This document shows, piece after piece, positions 1 to 8,707 of a stretch of DNA of 64,000 nucleotides. The stretch spans positions 34,479-98,478 of the forward strand of contig JAENYS010000010.1 of the NCBI GenBank assembly GCA_016841645.1, in the 5' to 3' direction. The translations under genes were made by a program, and so were the position numbers. This stretch comes from Desulfoscipio geothermicus (lineage in GTDB: Bacteria; Bacillota; Desulfotomaculia; Desulfotomaculales; Desulfallaceae). The notes beneath the pieces are model-generated. The model had not been told where the DNA came from and searched no databases. It was given only the letters and a program-made list of their open reading frames with translations. The stretch's first letter is position 1. Every line of letters starts with the position of its first letter.

Positions 1-539
1 GTAAATATAATGTTTCCCCGGAAACCATTAGGAGGGCGTTAACGTTACTCCAGGAAAGGGGTATCGTTGAGGTCATGCCCGGGATAGGCGTGGTGGTGAA
101 ATCAGATGTCGCTGCCCGTGAATATCTGGCGGACTATAATCAAAAAAAAGTATTGTTGGATATTCAGGAGCGTTTAACGGAACTGTTAAAGCAAAGAGAA
201 AAGTTGAACACAGAGATAGATCATCTGACCAATGAGCTTTTAGATTATACCTTTAAAATGGCCGGGCGGCTGCAAAAGCTGGATGAAGTTACCGTACCCC
301 ATAATTCACCTTTGCTGGGCAAATCTCTGGCTGAAACGGATTTTAGGGCGCGTACCGGGGCAACAGTACTGTCTATTTACCGTAACGGTCATGAAATGCT
401 TTCCCCGGAAGCCAAAACCACCCTGCAGGCAGGGGATGTTCTGCTAATGGTGGGCACCCATAACTCAGCCAAAATAGTGTATCAAATGGTCACAGGTGAA
501 GAACTGCCGATGGAAGATTTACAGGGAAATGATTCATAA
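1..539 (+). CDS. GntR-type transcriptional regulator with C-terminal TrkA-C domain (5' truncated by window)
   Basis: The frame is open from base 3 without a start, so the N-terminus lies outside the window. The visible part opens in the second half of a winged helix-turn-helix (SPETIRRALTLLQERGIVEV) typical of GntR regulators. A charged helical linker follows, and then about 75 residues that read as a TrkA-C (RCK_C) domain (PLLGKSLAETDFRARTGATV, then GDVLLMVG). TrkA-C domains bind small ligands, and this fusion is known in Firmicutes as a regulator often linked to transport. What it regulates cannot be seen. A hairpin 140 bases downstream is a plausible end of the transcript. The family is fairly sure; the ligand is unknown. 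Confidence 0.8.
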   Translation, partial: KYNVSPETIRRALTLLQERGIVEVMPGIGVVVKSDVAAREYLADYNQKKVLLDIQERLTELLKQREKLNTEIDHLTNELLDYTFKMAGRLQKLDEVTVPHNSPLLGKSLAETDFRARTGATVLSIYRNGHEMLSPEAKTTLQAGDVLLMVGTHNSAKIVYQMVTGEELPMEDLQGNDS

Positions 540-678
540 TAGCTATTGCTGTTTGTCACTTGAAAAAACACAAAATCTAAATCAGGGCGCTACAATTCAC
601 ATGCATGAACACGAGGCCTTAAATAATAAAATGTTCGTGTTTAGAGGGGAACACCAAAATTTTAGTTTCTATTCCGTA

Positions 679-713
679 AGAGCTCCCTTTGCAGAACAAG
701 AGGAGCTCTTTTT
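679..713 (+). terminator. Rho-independent terminator after the GntR/TrkA-C gene
   Basis: AGAGCTCC at 679-686 pairs perfectly with GGAGCTCT at 702-709 around a 15-nt loop. A short T run follows at 709-713. Confidence 0.6.
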
Positions 714-1044
714 CGGATTGTTATCCCATTAAATTCTCCCATAAAAGCATGATTTAATTCACAAAATATTTTTTGAGTGAAACTATTATATTCATATTGT
801 GCGTTTACAAGTTATTATAAATATAATAAAATAACATTAAGTGTAAAATAACATAAAAGGTGAAAAGATGTTATTTTTTTAATTAAACAGGCAACTTATT
901 GATTAACATAAGTTGCAGCCAACTTGCATTAAGAATAACAGATGGAGCGTTGGGAGGGGGATAGTATTGCCATTTGTTAACCGTATTGATGTTTTAAATA
1001 ACTATAACTGCTAAGATTTGTAAAATAAATAGGGGGTTAATATT
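714..1044. other. AT-rich intergenic region with an inverted repeat, upstream of the amino acid ABC operon
   Basis: No gene is supported here. The stretch is AT-rich and must carry the promoter of the downstream transporter. I see no pair of -35/-10 boxes with good spacing. GCAACTTA at 891-898 and TAAGTTGC at 909-916 form a perfect 8-bp inverted repeat around 10 nt, a plausible operator for an unknown regulator. The ribosome binding site AGGGGG lies at 1031-1036. Confidence 0.35.
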
Positions 1045-1815
1045 TTGAAAAAAATAAATTGGTTTATAAGCGTTTTGTTGACCATTGGTTTAATGTTGAC
1101 ACTGTCGGGCTGCGGCGGTACAAGCCCGAGTAGCGAACCGGATAAATTTACTTATGCCATGAGTGGATTGTATAAGCCGTTTAATTACAAGGATAGCGGT
1201 CAGTTAGTCGGTTTTGATGTGGAAATAGGTGCTGAGATAGCAAAACGTATGGGCATGGAAGCAAACCCGGTCACAAACCCTTGGGAAACCATTATTCAGG
1301 GATTAAAGGCAGGTAAATACGACGCTATTATCGGCAGTATGGCCATTAACGAGGATCGCCAAAAACAAGTTGATTTTTCAAGACCCTATTATCGTTCGGG
1401 GGCACAGATTTTCGTTAGTGTTGATAATGATATGATTAGTAAGGCGAATGATATGAAAGATAAAAAGATTGGTGTAGTCAAAGCCAGCACATTCCGGGAT
1501 GTGGCCCTGGAGTATACCAGTGATGATAAGGTTATCGGATACGATAGTGATGTTATCGCTTTGAAGGATTTGACCACCGGGCGGATTGACGCGGTCATTA
1601 CCGACCAAATGGTTGGTTTTGGGGCTATGAAAGACGGTCTGGCAATTAAAGATGTAGGTGAGCCCTTGTGGGTGGATGAAATGGCTATTCCAGTGCAAAA
1701 GGGCAACACCGAGTTGTTAAATAAAATTAACGCTGCCCTGGATGAAATGATTAAGGACGGCACTTATGATTCAATAAGCAATAAATGGTTTGGACGTAGT
1801 ATTTTGGGCGAATAG
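1045..1815 (+). CDS. Polar amino acid ABC transporter, substrate-binding lipoprotein
   Basis: Extracytoplasmic receptor of a polar amino acid importer (SBP_bac_3 family), 256 residues. The start is TTG after AGGGGG. Residues 1-22 are a lipoprotein signal peptide ending in the lipobox LSGC, so the mature protein is tethered to the outer face of the membrane by its N-terminal cysteine. The two-lobe fold is recognisable: FTYAMSGLYKPFNYKDSG at the start of lobe 1, FDVEIGAEIAKRMG, then AIIGSMAINEDRQKQVDFS. It is followed by the permease and ATPase of the same system. The exact substrate (glutamine, arginine, cystine or other) cannot be read from the sequence. Confidence 0.9.
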   Translation: MKKINWFISVLLTIGLMLTLSGCGGTSPSSEPDKFTYAMSGLYKPFNYKDSGQLVGFDVEIGAEIAKRMGMEANPVTNPWETIIQGLKAGKYDAIIGSMAINEDRQKQVDFSRPYYRSGAQIFVSVDNDMISKANDMKDKKIGVVKASTFRDVALEYTSDDKVIGYDSDVIALKDLTTGRIDAVITDQMVGFGAMKDGLAIKDVGEPLWVDEMAIPVQKGNTELLNKINAALDEMIKDGTYDSISNKWFGRSILGE

Positions 1816-1912
1816 TGTTGATATTTGGCACTAGAACCAATGCGGCAGGCCCGGAGATGTACATTCGATACACAAAAAAATTGCCGGGGTTAATTATTGC
1901 AGGGGTGACAGC

Positions 1913-2584
1913 ATGGTAATAATATACGAAATATTTATGGAAAACTTATCAGCCTTTATGGCAGCAATGGTTGTTACCTTAAAACTAACGGTTGTTTCAT
2001 TGGTTCTGGCTATGTTTATTGGTTTACTAATTGCATTCTTTAAAATATCCGGGAATCGATTGCTATATTCCATTGCTCAGCTTTATATTACTGTTATCCG
2101 GGGTACGCCGCTGATCGTGCAATTAATGTTTTTGTATTTTGGCATTATTGAACTCGTTATATTGCCCGCGTTTTGGGCAGGTTCACTTGCATTGGCCATC
2201 CATGCCGGGGCTTACATCGCGGAAATATTTCGGGGTACTATCCAGTCTATTGACCGAGGGCAGATGGAGGCCGCTCGTTCCCTAGGCATGAGCTATCCCT
2301 TGGCCATGCGCCGCATCATTATGCCGCAGGCCTTTAAGCGGGCTATTCCACCTTTGGGCAATCAGTTTATCATTGGTCTTAAGGATTCCTCTCTGGTTGC
2401 TTATCTGGGGGTGCCCGAAATATACGGTACGGCGCTTTACGTCCAGGCGGAAAATTTTAACCCCTTCCAAACCTATCTGGTGGCTGGTTTCTACTACCTC
2501 GTCTTGGTAATTATTTTTACGTTTCTGGTTAATAAACTGGAAAATAAGCTGAATGTTGAAGAGAACGAGGTGAAATACAAATGA
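1913..2584 (+). CDS. Polar amino acid ABC transporter, permease (HisM/GlnP type)
   Basis: Membrane subunit of the importer, 223 residues with about five membrane segments. It carries the HisM/GlnP N-terminal TM pattern and the EAA loop that docks with the ATPase ([20 protein letters not shown], about residues 120-139). The ATG is preceded by AGGGGTGAC. Its TGA overlaps the ATG of the ATPase gene (ATGA at 2581-2584), so the two are probably translationally coupled. Only one permease gene is present, so the transporter is presumably a permease homodimer. Confidence 0.92.
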   Translation: MVIIYEIFMENLSAFMAAMVVTLKLTVVSLVLAMFIGLLIAFFKISGNRLLYSIAQLYITVIRGTPLIVQLMFLYFGIIELVILPAFWAGSLALAIHAGAYIAEIFRGTIQSIDRGQMEAARSLGMSYPLAMRRIIMPQAFKRAIPPLGNQFIIGLKDSSLVAYLGVPEIYGTALYVQAENFNPFQTYLVAGFYYLVLVIIFTFLVNKLENKLNVEENEVKYK

Positions 2585-3306
2585 TTAAAATAAAAGGTCT
2601 TAATAAGTCCTTTGGCGGGTTGCACGTGTTGAAAGACGTAAGCATCAGCGTTGGCAAAAGAAAAGTGGTTGTGCTTATTGGGGCAAGCGGTTCCGGTAAA
2701 AGTACGCTTTTGAGATGTATAAATTTTTTAGAAATAAAAGATTCGGGAGACGTAATCCTCATGGGTAAGCAAGTCGATCCTCAAAAGGATGACTTGAACA
2801 AAATACGTCAAAATGTAGGTATGGTGTTTCAGCATTTTAATTTGTTCCCCCATAAGACGGTATTGGAAAACGTTGTAGAAGCTCCTATCTATGTCAAGGG
2901 GATATCGCGGCAAGATGCCAAAGAAACGGCCATTATGCTATTGGAAAAGGTAGGATTATCCGATAAAGCCTGTGTCTATCCCGCCCAGCTATCGGGGGGA
3001 CAAAAACAAAGGGTGGCCATTGCCAGGGCACTGGCTATGAACCCGCAGATAATGCTTTTTGACGAGCCTACTTCAGCCCTTGATCCCGAATTAGTAGGTG
3101 AAGTGCTGCAGGTAATGAAAGATTTGGCCCGTGATGGTATGACCATGGTGGTGGTCACCCATGAGATGGGCTTTGCCAGGGAAGTAGCCGACAGAGTTGT
3201 TTACATGGATGAGGGTAGGATAGTGGAAGAAGGCGTGCCCCAGGAAATATTTCATGCTCCTCAGCATGTGCGTACGCATGCGTTTTTGAGCCAGGTGCTG
3301 GCTTGA
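2581..3306 (+). CDS. Polar amino acid ABC transporter, ATP-binding protein (GlnQ/HisP type)
   Basis: Cytoplasmic ATPase of the importer, 241 residues, the normal family length. All motifs are present: Walker [11 protein letters not shown]-loop ([12 protein letters not shown]), signature [14 protein letters not shown], Walker [13 protein letters not shown] and the switch histidine in VVTHEMGFA. It is the last gene of the three-gene operon, and a strong terminator follows 37 bases later. Confidence 0.93.
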   Translation: MIKIKGLNKSFGGLHVLKDVSISVGKRKVVVLIGASGSGKSTLLRCINFLEIKDSGDVILMGKQVDPQKDDLNKIRQNVGMVFQHFNLFPHKTVLENVVEAPIYVKGISRQDAKETAIMLLEKVGLSDKACVYPAQLSGGQKQRVAIARALAMNPQIMLFDEPTSALDPELVGEVLQVMKDLARDGMTMVVVTHEMGFAREVADRVVYMDEGRIVEEGVPQEIFHAPQHVRTHAFLSQVLA

Positions 3307-3343
3307 AAGCATGGATAAAAAATTATGCTTTTGGATAACATAG

Positions 3344-3377
3344 AAAAGCCGCCGGTTATATACGGTGGCTTTTTTTT
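3344..3377 (+). terminator. Rho-independent terminator of the amino acid ABC operon
   Basis: AAAAGCCGCCG pairs with CGGTGGCTTTT (one G-U pair), and the T run continues to 3377. Confidence 0.9.
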
Positions 3378-3413
3378 AGCTTGGTATGACTTATAAATTT
3401 TTAAGGTGATTGA

Positions 3414-4118
3414 ATGAATGAATGTAATCTATTTTCCATACAGAATATTAAGAAAACATTTGTGACAATTAATAATCGTTTATTGCGTAAAATATTGCGT
3501 TTTTTAAAAAAGCTTTTGATATGCCTGCTTATGATATTTAGCCCGGTAATTATATGGGTGATACTCTCATTAAACAGAGAACTGATTGTAATTTTGGCTA
3601 ACTGGGGGTGGCTTTCCAATGTCTTCCCCACCCTGTTTGATACCCTGGGTGAGCAAGTAAATACGCCTGAATTCGCCAGGGGGTTTAATGAAGCCGCGCT
3701 GGGCGGGTTGTTAACATTGTTTGGTGTAATTGTTACGGTATGGTATTATCAGGTGATCAGGGTACAGGAAGTTACCGAAAAAAGGTTGTTTATTATTGAT
3801 GAGTTGCTGGAAGAGCTCAAAAAAAACCGATCCATTATAAATGATGTGATAGCAGGTAATGGCGAGCAGTATGAGCAGCATCATGAACAGTTTAGTGAAA
3901 CCATTTTTTATACCGAAGCCTGGCATAAGTTGGGCGGTGATGTGGCCTTATTGCCCAGACGGCTTTACTTGCGCCTTAGTGTTTTATACGGCTGTCTCAA
4001 TTGGTGCACAGATGTACAGGGATATTGGAAGAGTAAAACAACGATTGACCGTATAAACGGTATTATTTTGGATTTGCACAAATACAGGGGCAGCTTAAGT
4101 AAACCCGAAATATCTTAG
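3414..4118 (+). CDS. Membrane protein of unknown function
   Basis: 234 residues; I do not recognise the family. Two hydrophobic stretches are visible: about residues 33-52 (LLICLLMIFSPVIIWVILSL) and about 92-112 (AALGGLLTLFGVIVTVWYYQ). A charged, probably cytoplasmic, helical region follows (DELLEELKKNRSIINDVI), and the rest is soluble. The N-terminus is rich in Lys and Arg, as expected for a cytoplasmic end. The start ATG at 3414 has AAGGTGATT just upstream. It stands alone between a terminator and the riboflavin promoter. Coding use resembles the neighbours, so it is probably real. Confidence 0.6.
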   Translation: MNECNLFSIQNIKKTFVTINNRLLRKILRFLKKLLICLLMIFSPVIIWVILSLNRELIVILANWGWLSNVFPTLFDTLGEQVNTPEFARGFNEAALGGLLTLFGVIVTVWYYQVIRVQEVTEKRLFIIDELLEELKKNRSIINDVIAGNGEQYEQHHEQFSETIFYTEAWHKLGGDVALLPRRLYLRLSVLYGCLNWCTDVQGYWKSKTTIDRINGIILDLHKYRGSLSKPEIS

Positions 4119-4201
4119 AACAAAATACCCATCGGAATGCCTATAAGTAGCGCTACAATAGTTGCGGCAACCCATTTTAAAAGGTATGGCAGCCAAACCA
4201 A
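4115..4201 (-). other. Possible 28-residue hydrophobic peptide or decayed membrane-gene tail
   Basis: On the minus strand a frame opening with TTG at 4201 encodes one convincing membrane helix (WVAATIVALLIGIPMGILF) and stops at 4115, overlapping the end of the plus-strand gene. No ribosome binding site is visible. It may be a chance frame or the tail of a lost transporter gene. Confidence 0.2.
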
Positions 4202-4274
4202 TCATGTTACGGAAGTTGTAGCTATACAAAATATGTTATTAAAATTTTAATATATTGTAAGTTAATCAGAAATA

Positions 4275-4303
4275 TTGACATACATAATGCATGTTACTAT
4301 AAT
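4275..4303 (+). promoter_or_regulatory. Sigma-A promoter of the riboflavin operon
   Basis: TTGACA at 4275-4280 and TATAAT at 4298-4303, separated by exactly 17 nt. Both boxes match consensus. The expected transcription start is near 4310, just before the FMN riboswitch. Confidence 0.9.
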
Positions 4304-4318
4304 AAACATAAAATAATA

Positions 4319-4446
4319 TAAGCCTTCAGGGACTGGTGAAATTCCGTACCGGCGGTAAGGTCTTATCCGAGCCCGCGAGCCCTCAAAGGGGCAGATCCGG
4401 TGTAATTCCGGGGCCGACAGTAAAGTCTGGATGGGAGAAGGTGTTA
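4319..4446 (+). promoter_or_regulatory. FMN riboswitch (RFN element)
   Basis: The conserved RFN blocks appear in order: CTTCAGGGACTGGTGAAATT, CCGTACCGGCGGT, GAGCCCGCGAGCC, GCAGATCCGGT with AATTCCGGGGCCGACAGT, and GTCTGGATGGGAGAAG. It senses flavin mononucleotide in the nascent leader. A terminator hairpin lies between it and ribD, so control is most likely by transcription attenuation. Confidence 0.97.
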
Positions 4447-4505
4447 AGCTTATGAGTTCATTTTGTTCCGGCCAGGAGCAGGGTGTACTTCATGTGTTGT
4501 TTATT

Positions 4506-4538
4506 ACCCTGAAGAGCTATTTTTCTTCGGGTTTTTTT
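4506..4538 (+). terminator. Terminator of the FMN riboswitch expression platform
   Basis: ACCC and GAAGA pair with TCTTC and GGGT (one bulged T), followed by a run of seven Ts. It lies 60 bases after the aptamer and before ribD, as expected for the FMN-bound OFF state. Confidence 0.85.
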
Positions 4539-4605
4539 AGTTTTTACATGATAATATTACAAGGTTTAATTTGCTAACATGTTTACAGACAAAGAAGGTG
4601 GTTAA

Positions 4606-5718
4606 TTGAACACCAGGGATCAACATTACATGCAAATGGCTTTAGAGCTTGCGGCCAAGGCCATGGGGCGCACCAGCCCCAATCCCATGGTGGGTGCCGT
4701 GGTGGTTAAAGATGGTCGGGTGATTGGCCGGGGTTATCATGCACGGGCCGGCACGCCGCATGCCGAGGTGCACGCATTAAGGGAGGCTGGAGAGCTTGCC
4801 GGGGGAGCTGATTTATATGTTACACTGGAGCCCTGCTGCCATCACGGTCGCACCGGGCCTTGTACCGAGGCAATTATTAAAGCCCGGGTAAACCGGGTTG
4901 TGGTGGCCATGACTGATCCCAACCCGCTGGTGGCCGGTAAGGGTATGCAAAAGTTAAAGGATGCCGGTATTCAGGTGGCCTGTGGTGTATTGGAGGAGGA
5001 CGCTTGCCGGTTAAACGAGGTTTTCATCAAATACATCACCACCTGTCTGCCATATGTCGTTCTGAAAACCGCCATGAGCCTGGATGGCAAAATCGCCACT
5101 GCGCAAGGAGAGTCGCAGTGGATTACCGGTGCAACGGCCAGGGAATATGTCCATCGGCTGCGGGACAGGTATGATGCTATTTTAGTAGGAGTGGGCACTG
5201 TGCTGGCGGATGACCCGTCTCTTACCTGCAGGTTGCCGGAAGGAGGAGGTAAAGATCCGGTCAGGGTGGTTCTTGATTCCCAAGCCAGAACACCAAGTAC
5301 AGCCCGGGTAATCACCCAGCCGTCGGAAGCCCCGACACTTATTGTTACTGTGCCCGGAGCCACGCCGGAGAGAGTACGGTTGTTAAAGGAAGCCGGTGCT
5401 CAGGTATTGGAGGTTCCCAGCGGCGAGGGCGGTATCGATCTGGCATCTTTGCTGCGAGAATTGGGGCAGCGTGAGATTAGTAGTGTACTGGTAGAAGGAG
5501 GTGCCCGGGTTAATGGTACGTTTATCACGGGCAACTTGGTGGACAAAGTTTACTGGTTCATAGCCCCCAAGTTAATTGGCGGTATGGCCGCACCCGGCCC
5601 CGTGGGTGGTCCGGGGATAGCTGTTCTAAAAGACGCGCTTTCCATCAAGGACATTAAGTTAGATCTTTATGGAGAAGATATTTGTATAGAAGGTTACGCG
5701 GTTAAACGGAGTGATTAA
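4606..5718 (+). CDS. ribD: Bifunctional pyrimidine deaminase/reductase RibD
   Basis: 370 residues, full length. It carries out the second and third steps of riboflavin synthesis: deamination and then NADPH-dependent reduction of the ribosylamino-pyrimidine. The N-terminal deaminase has the zinc site HAEVHAL plus EPCCHHGRTGPC. The C-terminal reductase has SLDGKIAT, VGVGTVLADDP and VLVEGGARVNG. The start is TTG after AAGGTGG. It is the first gene of the operon, and its TAA ends one base before the ATG I prefer for ribE. Confidence 0.96.
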   Translation: MNTRDQHYMQMALELAAKAMGRTSPNPMVGAVVVKDGRVIGRGYHARAGTPHAEVHALREAGELAGGADLYVTLEPCCHHGRTGPCTEAIIKARVNRVVVAMTDPNPLVAGKGMQKLKDAGIQVACGVLEEDACRLNEVFIKYITTCLPYVVLKTAMSLDGKIATAQGESQWITGATAREYVHRLRDRYDAILVGVGTVLADDPSLTCRLPEGGGKDPVRVVLDSQARTPSTARVITQPSEAPTLIVTVPGATPERVRLLKEAGAQVLEVPSGEGGIDLASLLRELGQREISSVLVEGGARVNGTFITGNLVDKVYWFIAPKLIGGMAAPGPVGGPGIAVLKDALSIKDIKLDLYGEDICIEGYAVKRSD

Positions 5719-5719
5719 A

Positions 5720-6388
5720 ATGTTTACCGGATTAGTGGAAGAAAAAGGACAACTGGTTTCGCTGCGCCGGGGTGCTGACTCAGCCCGTTTGAAGATCAAG
5801 GCCGGGTTGATTATGGATGATATGCAGGTGGGCGATAGTATTGCTGTCAATGGTGTTTGCCTTACAGTAAATACATATGATGTAGGGGCATTTACCGCTG
5901 ATGTGATGGCCGAAACGCTGGCTAAAACCAATTTAGGCGCGCTGCAATCGGGTGACCGGGTTAACCTGGAAAGGGCGCTGCGGCTTGGTGACCGGCTGGG
6001 CGGTCACTTGGTCAGCGGACATATTGATGGCGTGGGGACAATTGTCAGGATGGAAAAGCAGGATATTGCCACTTTGATTACCATTGCCGCACCACCGGAG
6101 GTTATGCATTATATTATTAAAAAAGGTTCTGTAGCTGTGGATGGCACCAGTTTAACAGTTGTTGATCATAATGATGATTCATTCAGAGTTTCTTTAATAC
6201 CCCATACTGCCCACAGCACCGTTTTAGGGCAGAAGAAATCGGGGGACCAGGTTAACCTGGAAGGGGATATGATTGGTAAATACGTGGAGCGCTGGATGGG
6301 TGTTGCCGGGCGTAAAGAAAACGAAAGTGAAAATACAGTGCGGCACGGCGTAACCGCGGATTTGTTGGCTGAACACGGATTTATTTAA
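5720..6388 (+). CDS. ribE: Riboflavin synthase, alpha chain type
   Basis: Converts two lumazine molecules to riboflavin. 222 residues with the two tandem lumazine-binding repeats, each with its own conserved block: MFTGLVEE and VNGVCLTV in the first half, [14 protein letters not shown] and VDGTSLTV in the second. I start at the ATG at 5720 because MFTGLVEE is the conserved N-terminus and GGAG at 5708-5711 is correctly spaced. A GTG nine bases upstream sits inside that ribosome binding site. It is followed by ribBA. Confidence 0.95.
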   Translation: MFTGLVEEKGQLVSLRRGADSARLKIKAGLIMDDMQVGDSIAVNGVCLTVNTYDVGAFTADVMAETLAKTNLGALQSGDRVNLERALRLGDRLGGHLVSGHIDGVGTIVRMEKQDIATLITIAAPPEVMHYIIKKGSVAVDGTSLTVVDHNDDSFRVSLIPHTAHSTVLGQKKSGDQVNLEGDMIGKYVERWMGVAGRKENESENTVRHGVTADLLAEHGFI

Positions 6389-6432
6389 CTGATGGTGGCT
6401 GCCTGCAATTAATTAACGGAAGGATGAAAATA

Positions 6433-7653
6433 ATGAAATTCTGCACTACAGAAGAAGCTATTGAAGATATCAGACAAGGCAAAATGTTAGTTGTGGTTGA
6501 TGATGAGGACCGGGAGAATGAAGGGGACATTATTGTGGCAGCCGAAAAAGCTACCCCTGAGGTTATTAATTTTATGGCTACTAATGGTAGAGGCTTAATT
6601 TGCGTGCCCATGTCCGGTGCCAGATTGGATGAGCTGGATTTACCGGCTATGGTAACGCATAATACCGATGCGCATGGTACTGCCTTTACCGTATCCGTGG
6701 ATTATAAGGATACTACCACAGGAATATCCGCCCATGAGCGGGCGGCTACGGTGAGCGCATTAATTAACCCCAATACCAAACCTGAGGATCTCAGACGACC
6801 GGGGCATATTTTCCCGCTGCGGGCAAAAGAGGGCGGTGTGCTGCGGCGAGCCGGCCATACGGAAACTGCGGTGGATTTAATGAGACTGGCCGGTTTGTAC
6901 CCGGCAGGGGTTATTTGTGAGATTATGAAAGAGGACGGTACCATGGCCAGGGTTCCGGAGTTAATTGAGTTCTGCAAAACCCATAATCTAAAACTGGCTA
7001 CCGTTGCCGATTTAATTGAATACCGGCGCAGGCATGAAAAGCTGATCCGCCGGGTGGATTCGGCCAACTTACCCACTAGATATGGCAAATTCGTGGCGGT
7101 GGCTTACGAGAGCTTACTGGATAAAGAAGAACATATCGCTCTGGTTAAAGGGAACCTGGCAAGCGTGGAGGCACCCCTGGTCAGGGTACACTCTGAATGC
7201 TTAACCGGTGATGTTTTTGGCTCAACCCGCTGTGATTGTGGTGACCAACTGTCCCGGGCGTTGGAAATGATTGATCGGGAAGGTACCGGTGTCTTACTGT
7301 ACATGCGTCAGGAAGGCCGAGGGATAGGCTTGAGCAATAAGATAAGAGCATACAAATTGCAGGACCAGGGTAAGGATACAGTGGAAGCGAACGAGGCGTT
7401 GGGTTTTCCTGCCGATTTGCGTGATTACGGCATCGGTGCCCAGATATTGGCTGAGTTAGGCCTGAAAAAGATCAGATTGATGACCAATAACCCCAGAAAA
7501 ATAGCCGGCCTGGAAGGACACGGCCTGCAAGTGGTTGGCCGGGTGCCCATAGAAATTTGCCCCGGGAGGGAAAATAAATTCTATCTCAGTACCAAAAAAC
7601 GCAAGATGGGGCATTTGTTATCCGTTGAAGATGTGAATAAGAGATCGTCCTAA
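6433..7653 (+). CDS. ribBA: Bifunctional DHBP synthase / GTP cyclohydrolase II
   Basis: 406 residues. The N-terminal half (RibB) makes the four-carbon precursor from ribulose 5-phosphate; its acidic metal loop is [10 protein letters not shown], with [19 protein letters not shown] and [14 protein letters not shown] downstream. The C-terminal half (RibA) opens GTP; its zinc ligands are in [18 protein letters not shown] and its active-site arginine in RQEGRGIGL. Two in-frame ATGs exist. The one at 6424 touches the AAGG box, so the one at 6433, nine bases after it, is more likely. Confidence 0.95.
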   Translation: MKFCTTEEAIEDIRQGKMLVVVDDEDRENEGDIIVAAEKATPEVINFMATNGRGLICVPMSGARLDELDLPAMVTHNTDAHGTAFTVSVDYKDTTTGISAHERAATVSALINPNTKPEDLRRPGHIFPLRAKEGGVLRRAGHTETAVDLMRLAGLYPAGVICEIMKEDGTMARVPELIEFCKTHNLKLATVADLIEYRRRHEKLIRRVDSANLPTRYGKFVAVAYESLLDKEEHIALVKGNLASVEAPLVRVHSECLTGDVFGSTRCDCGDQLSRALEMIDREGTGVLLYMRQEGRGIGLSNKIRAYKLQDQGKDTVEANEALGFPADLRDYGIGAQILAELGLKKIRLMTNNPRKIAGLEGHGLQVVGRVPIEICPGRENKFYLSTKKRKMGHLLSVEDVNKRSS

Positions 7654-7687
7654 ACATAAACAATATATTAACGTAAGGAGAGGATTT

Positions 7688-8161
7688 TTGTTGCCAAAGT
7701 TCTATGAAGGCCACCTGGTAGGAGAGGGTTTAAAGTTTGGTATAATAGTAGGGCGTTTTAATGAATTTATCACCAATAAATTGCTTACCGGGGCGTTGGA
7801 TGCATTATATCGTCACGGAGTAGCCGAGCAGGATGTGGAAGTGGCCTGGGTACCGGGAGCCTTTGAAATTCCTATGGTGGCCCGCCGCATGGTAGACATG
7901 GCCAAGTATGATGCGGTAATTTGCCTTGGTGCAGTGATTCGCGGCGCCACACCGCATTTTGATTTTGTGGCCGCCGAGGTGTCCAAGGGTATATCCAAGG
8001 TGGGTCTTGATACCGGTACCCCCACCGTATATGGGGTGCTCACCACAGATACTATTGAGCAGGCTATTGAGCGGGCCGGGACCAAGTCCGGCAATAAGGG
8101 CTGGGATGCCGCAGTAACGGCCATTGAAATGGCCAATCTAAATAGGGCATTCGGGGCGTGA
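7688..8161 (+). CDS. ribH: 6,7-dimethyl-8-ribityllumazine synthase
   Basis: 157 residues, the normal size. It condenses the pyrimidine with the four-carbon unit and normally forms icosahedral shells. Family blocks are [54 protein letters not shown] and [14 protein letters not shown]. The start is one of two adjacent TTG codons (7688 or 7691) after AAGGAGAGG. It is the last gene of the rib operon. Confidence 0.96.
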   Translation: MLPKFYEGHLVGEGLKFGIIVGRFNEFITNKLLTGALDALYRHGVAEQDVEVAWVPGAFEIPMVARRMVDMAKYDAVICLGAVIRGATPHFDFVAAEVSKGISKVGLDTGTPTVYGVLTTDTIEQAIERAGTKSGNKGWDAAVTAIEMANLNRAFGA

Positions 8162-8252
8162 TAGCAGGGAGACCTACGGGGTCAGGGGATACATTCGGTT
8201 GGCGGTAGCCAGGCGAGGCCGCATTCGGGGATTACCGATGTCTGCAAAGCTA

Positions 8253-8317
8253 TTATAAATTATGGGCTGTTGGTGTTTAATATATTAGGCACTAACAGCT
8301 CAATTAATAATTTATAA
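8253..8317. repeat. Long imperfect hairpin downstream of ribH
   Basis: Two stems stack on each other. An 11-bp outer stem pairs 8253-8263 with 8307-8317. A 12-bp inner stem with two G-U pairs joins 8264-8275 to 8290-8301. A 5-nt bulge separates them and the loop is 14 nt. There is no T run, so it is not a simple terminator. It could stabilise the rib mRNA 3' end or be a small mobile-element relic. The rest of 8162-8397 shows nothing else. Confidence 0.5.
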
Positions 8318-8351
8318 ATCCCATTTGGAATAAATCACTAAACAAAAGTAA

Positions 8352-8371
8352 AAAACGGCTTGCGCCGTTTT
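8352..8371. terminator. Bidirectional terminator between ribH and rpmB
   Basis: AAAACGGC, loop TTGC, then GCCGTTTT. The minus strand continues in Ts (for rpmB); the plus strand has an interrupted T run (for ribH). Confidence 0.75.
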
Positions 8372-8397
8372 GTTGTTTTACCTTGGTTGTTTAAATA

Positions 8398-8589
8398 CTA
8401 GATGGCCCTCTGTACCTTCCCGCTGCGGAGGCACCTGGTACAAACCATTATTCTACGCGGCGAGCCATTTACAATAGCTTTAACCCTTTGCAGATTGGGT
8501 GCCCAGGTTCTTTTGGTGCGGATGTGGGAGTGGCTGAGTTGCATACCGACAACAACACCTTTACCACAAATTTCGCATTTTCTGGCCAT
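8398..8589 (-). CDS. rpmB: 50S ribosomal protein L28
   Basis: 63 residues, full length. Typical L28 blocks: MARKCEICGK at the N-terminus, HSHIRTKRTWAPNLQ, and CTRCLRSGKV near the C-terminus. The cysteine pairs (CEIC, CTRC) mark the zinc-binding C+ form. The start is the ATG at 8589 behind AAGGAGGAGGTG; a GTG three codons upstream lies inside that box. It is monocistronic and divergent from recG. Confidence 0.95.
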   Translation of the reverse strand: MARKCEICGKGVVVGMQLSHSHIRTKRTWAPNLQRVKAIVNGSPRRIMVCTRCLRSGKVQRAI

Positions 8590-8621
8590 AGTCAACACCT
8601 CCTCCTTTACAACACTTATCT

Positions 8622-8650
8622 ATTCTATCAGATATCGGCAAGCTGTGCAA
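8622..8650 (-). promoter_or_regulatory. Sigma-A promoter of rpmB
   Basis: On the minus strand TTGCAC (8650-8645) and TAGAAT (8627-8622) are 17 nt apart, 33 bases before the rpmB ATG. recG diverges; its best -10 candidate is TATAAT at 8677-8682, without a good -35. Confidence 0.7.
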
Positions 8651-8707
8651 GAAAAGCTTAGCCGCTGTACAAAGTATATAATAAAATCAGATGCTGGAGA
8701 GTAACGC

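Noticed and set aside
496..732. 78-codon frame overlapping the end of the first gene
   Set aside because: Overlaps a real gene, has no ribosome binding site, shows no family pattern, and contains the terminator hairpin.
8402..8704. 100-codon plus-strand frame
   Set aside because: Runs antisense through rpmB and its promoter; no domain.
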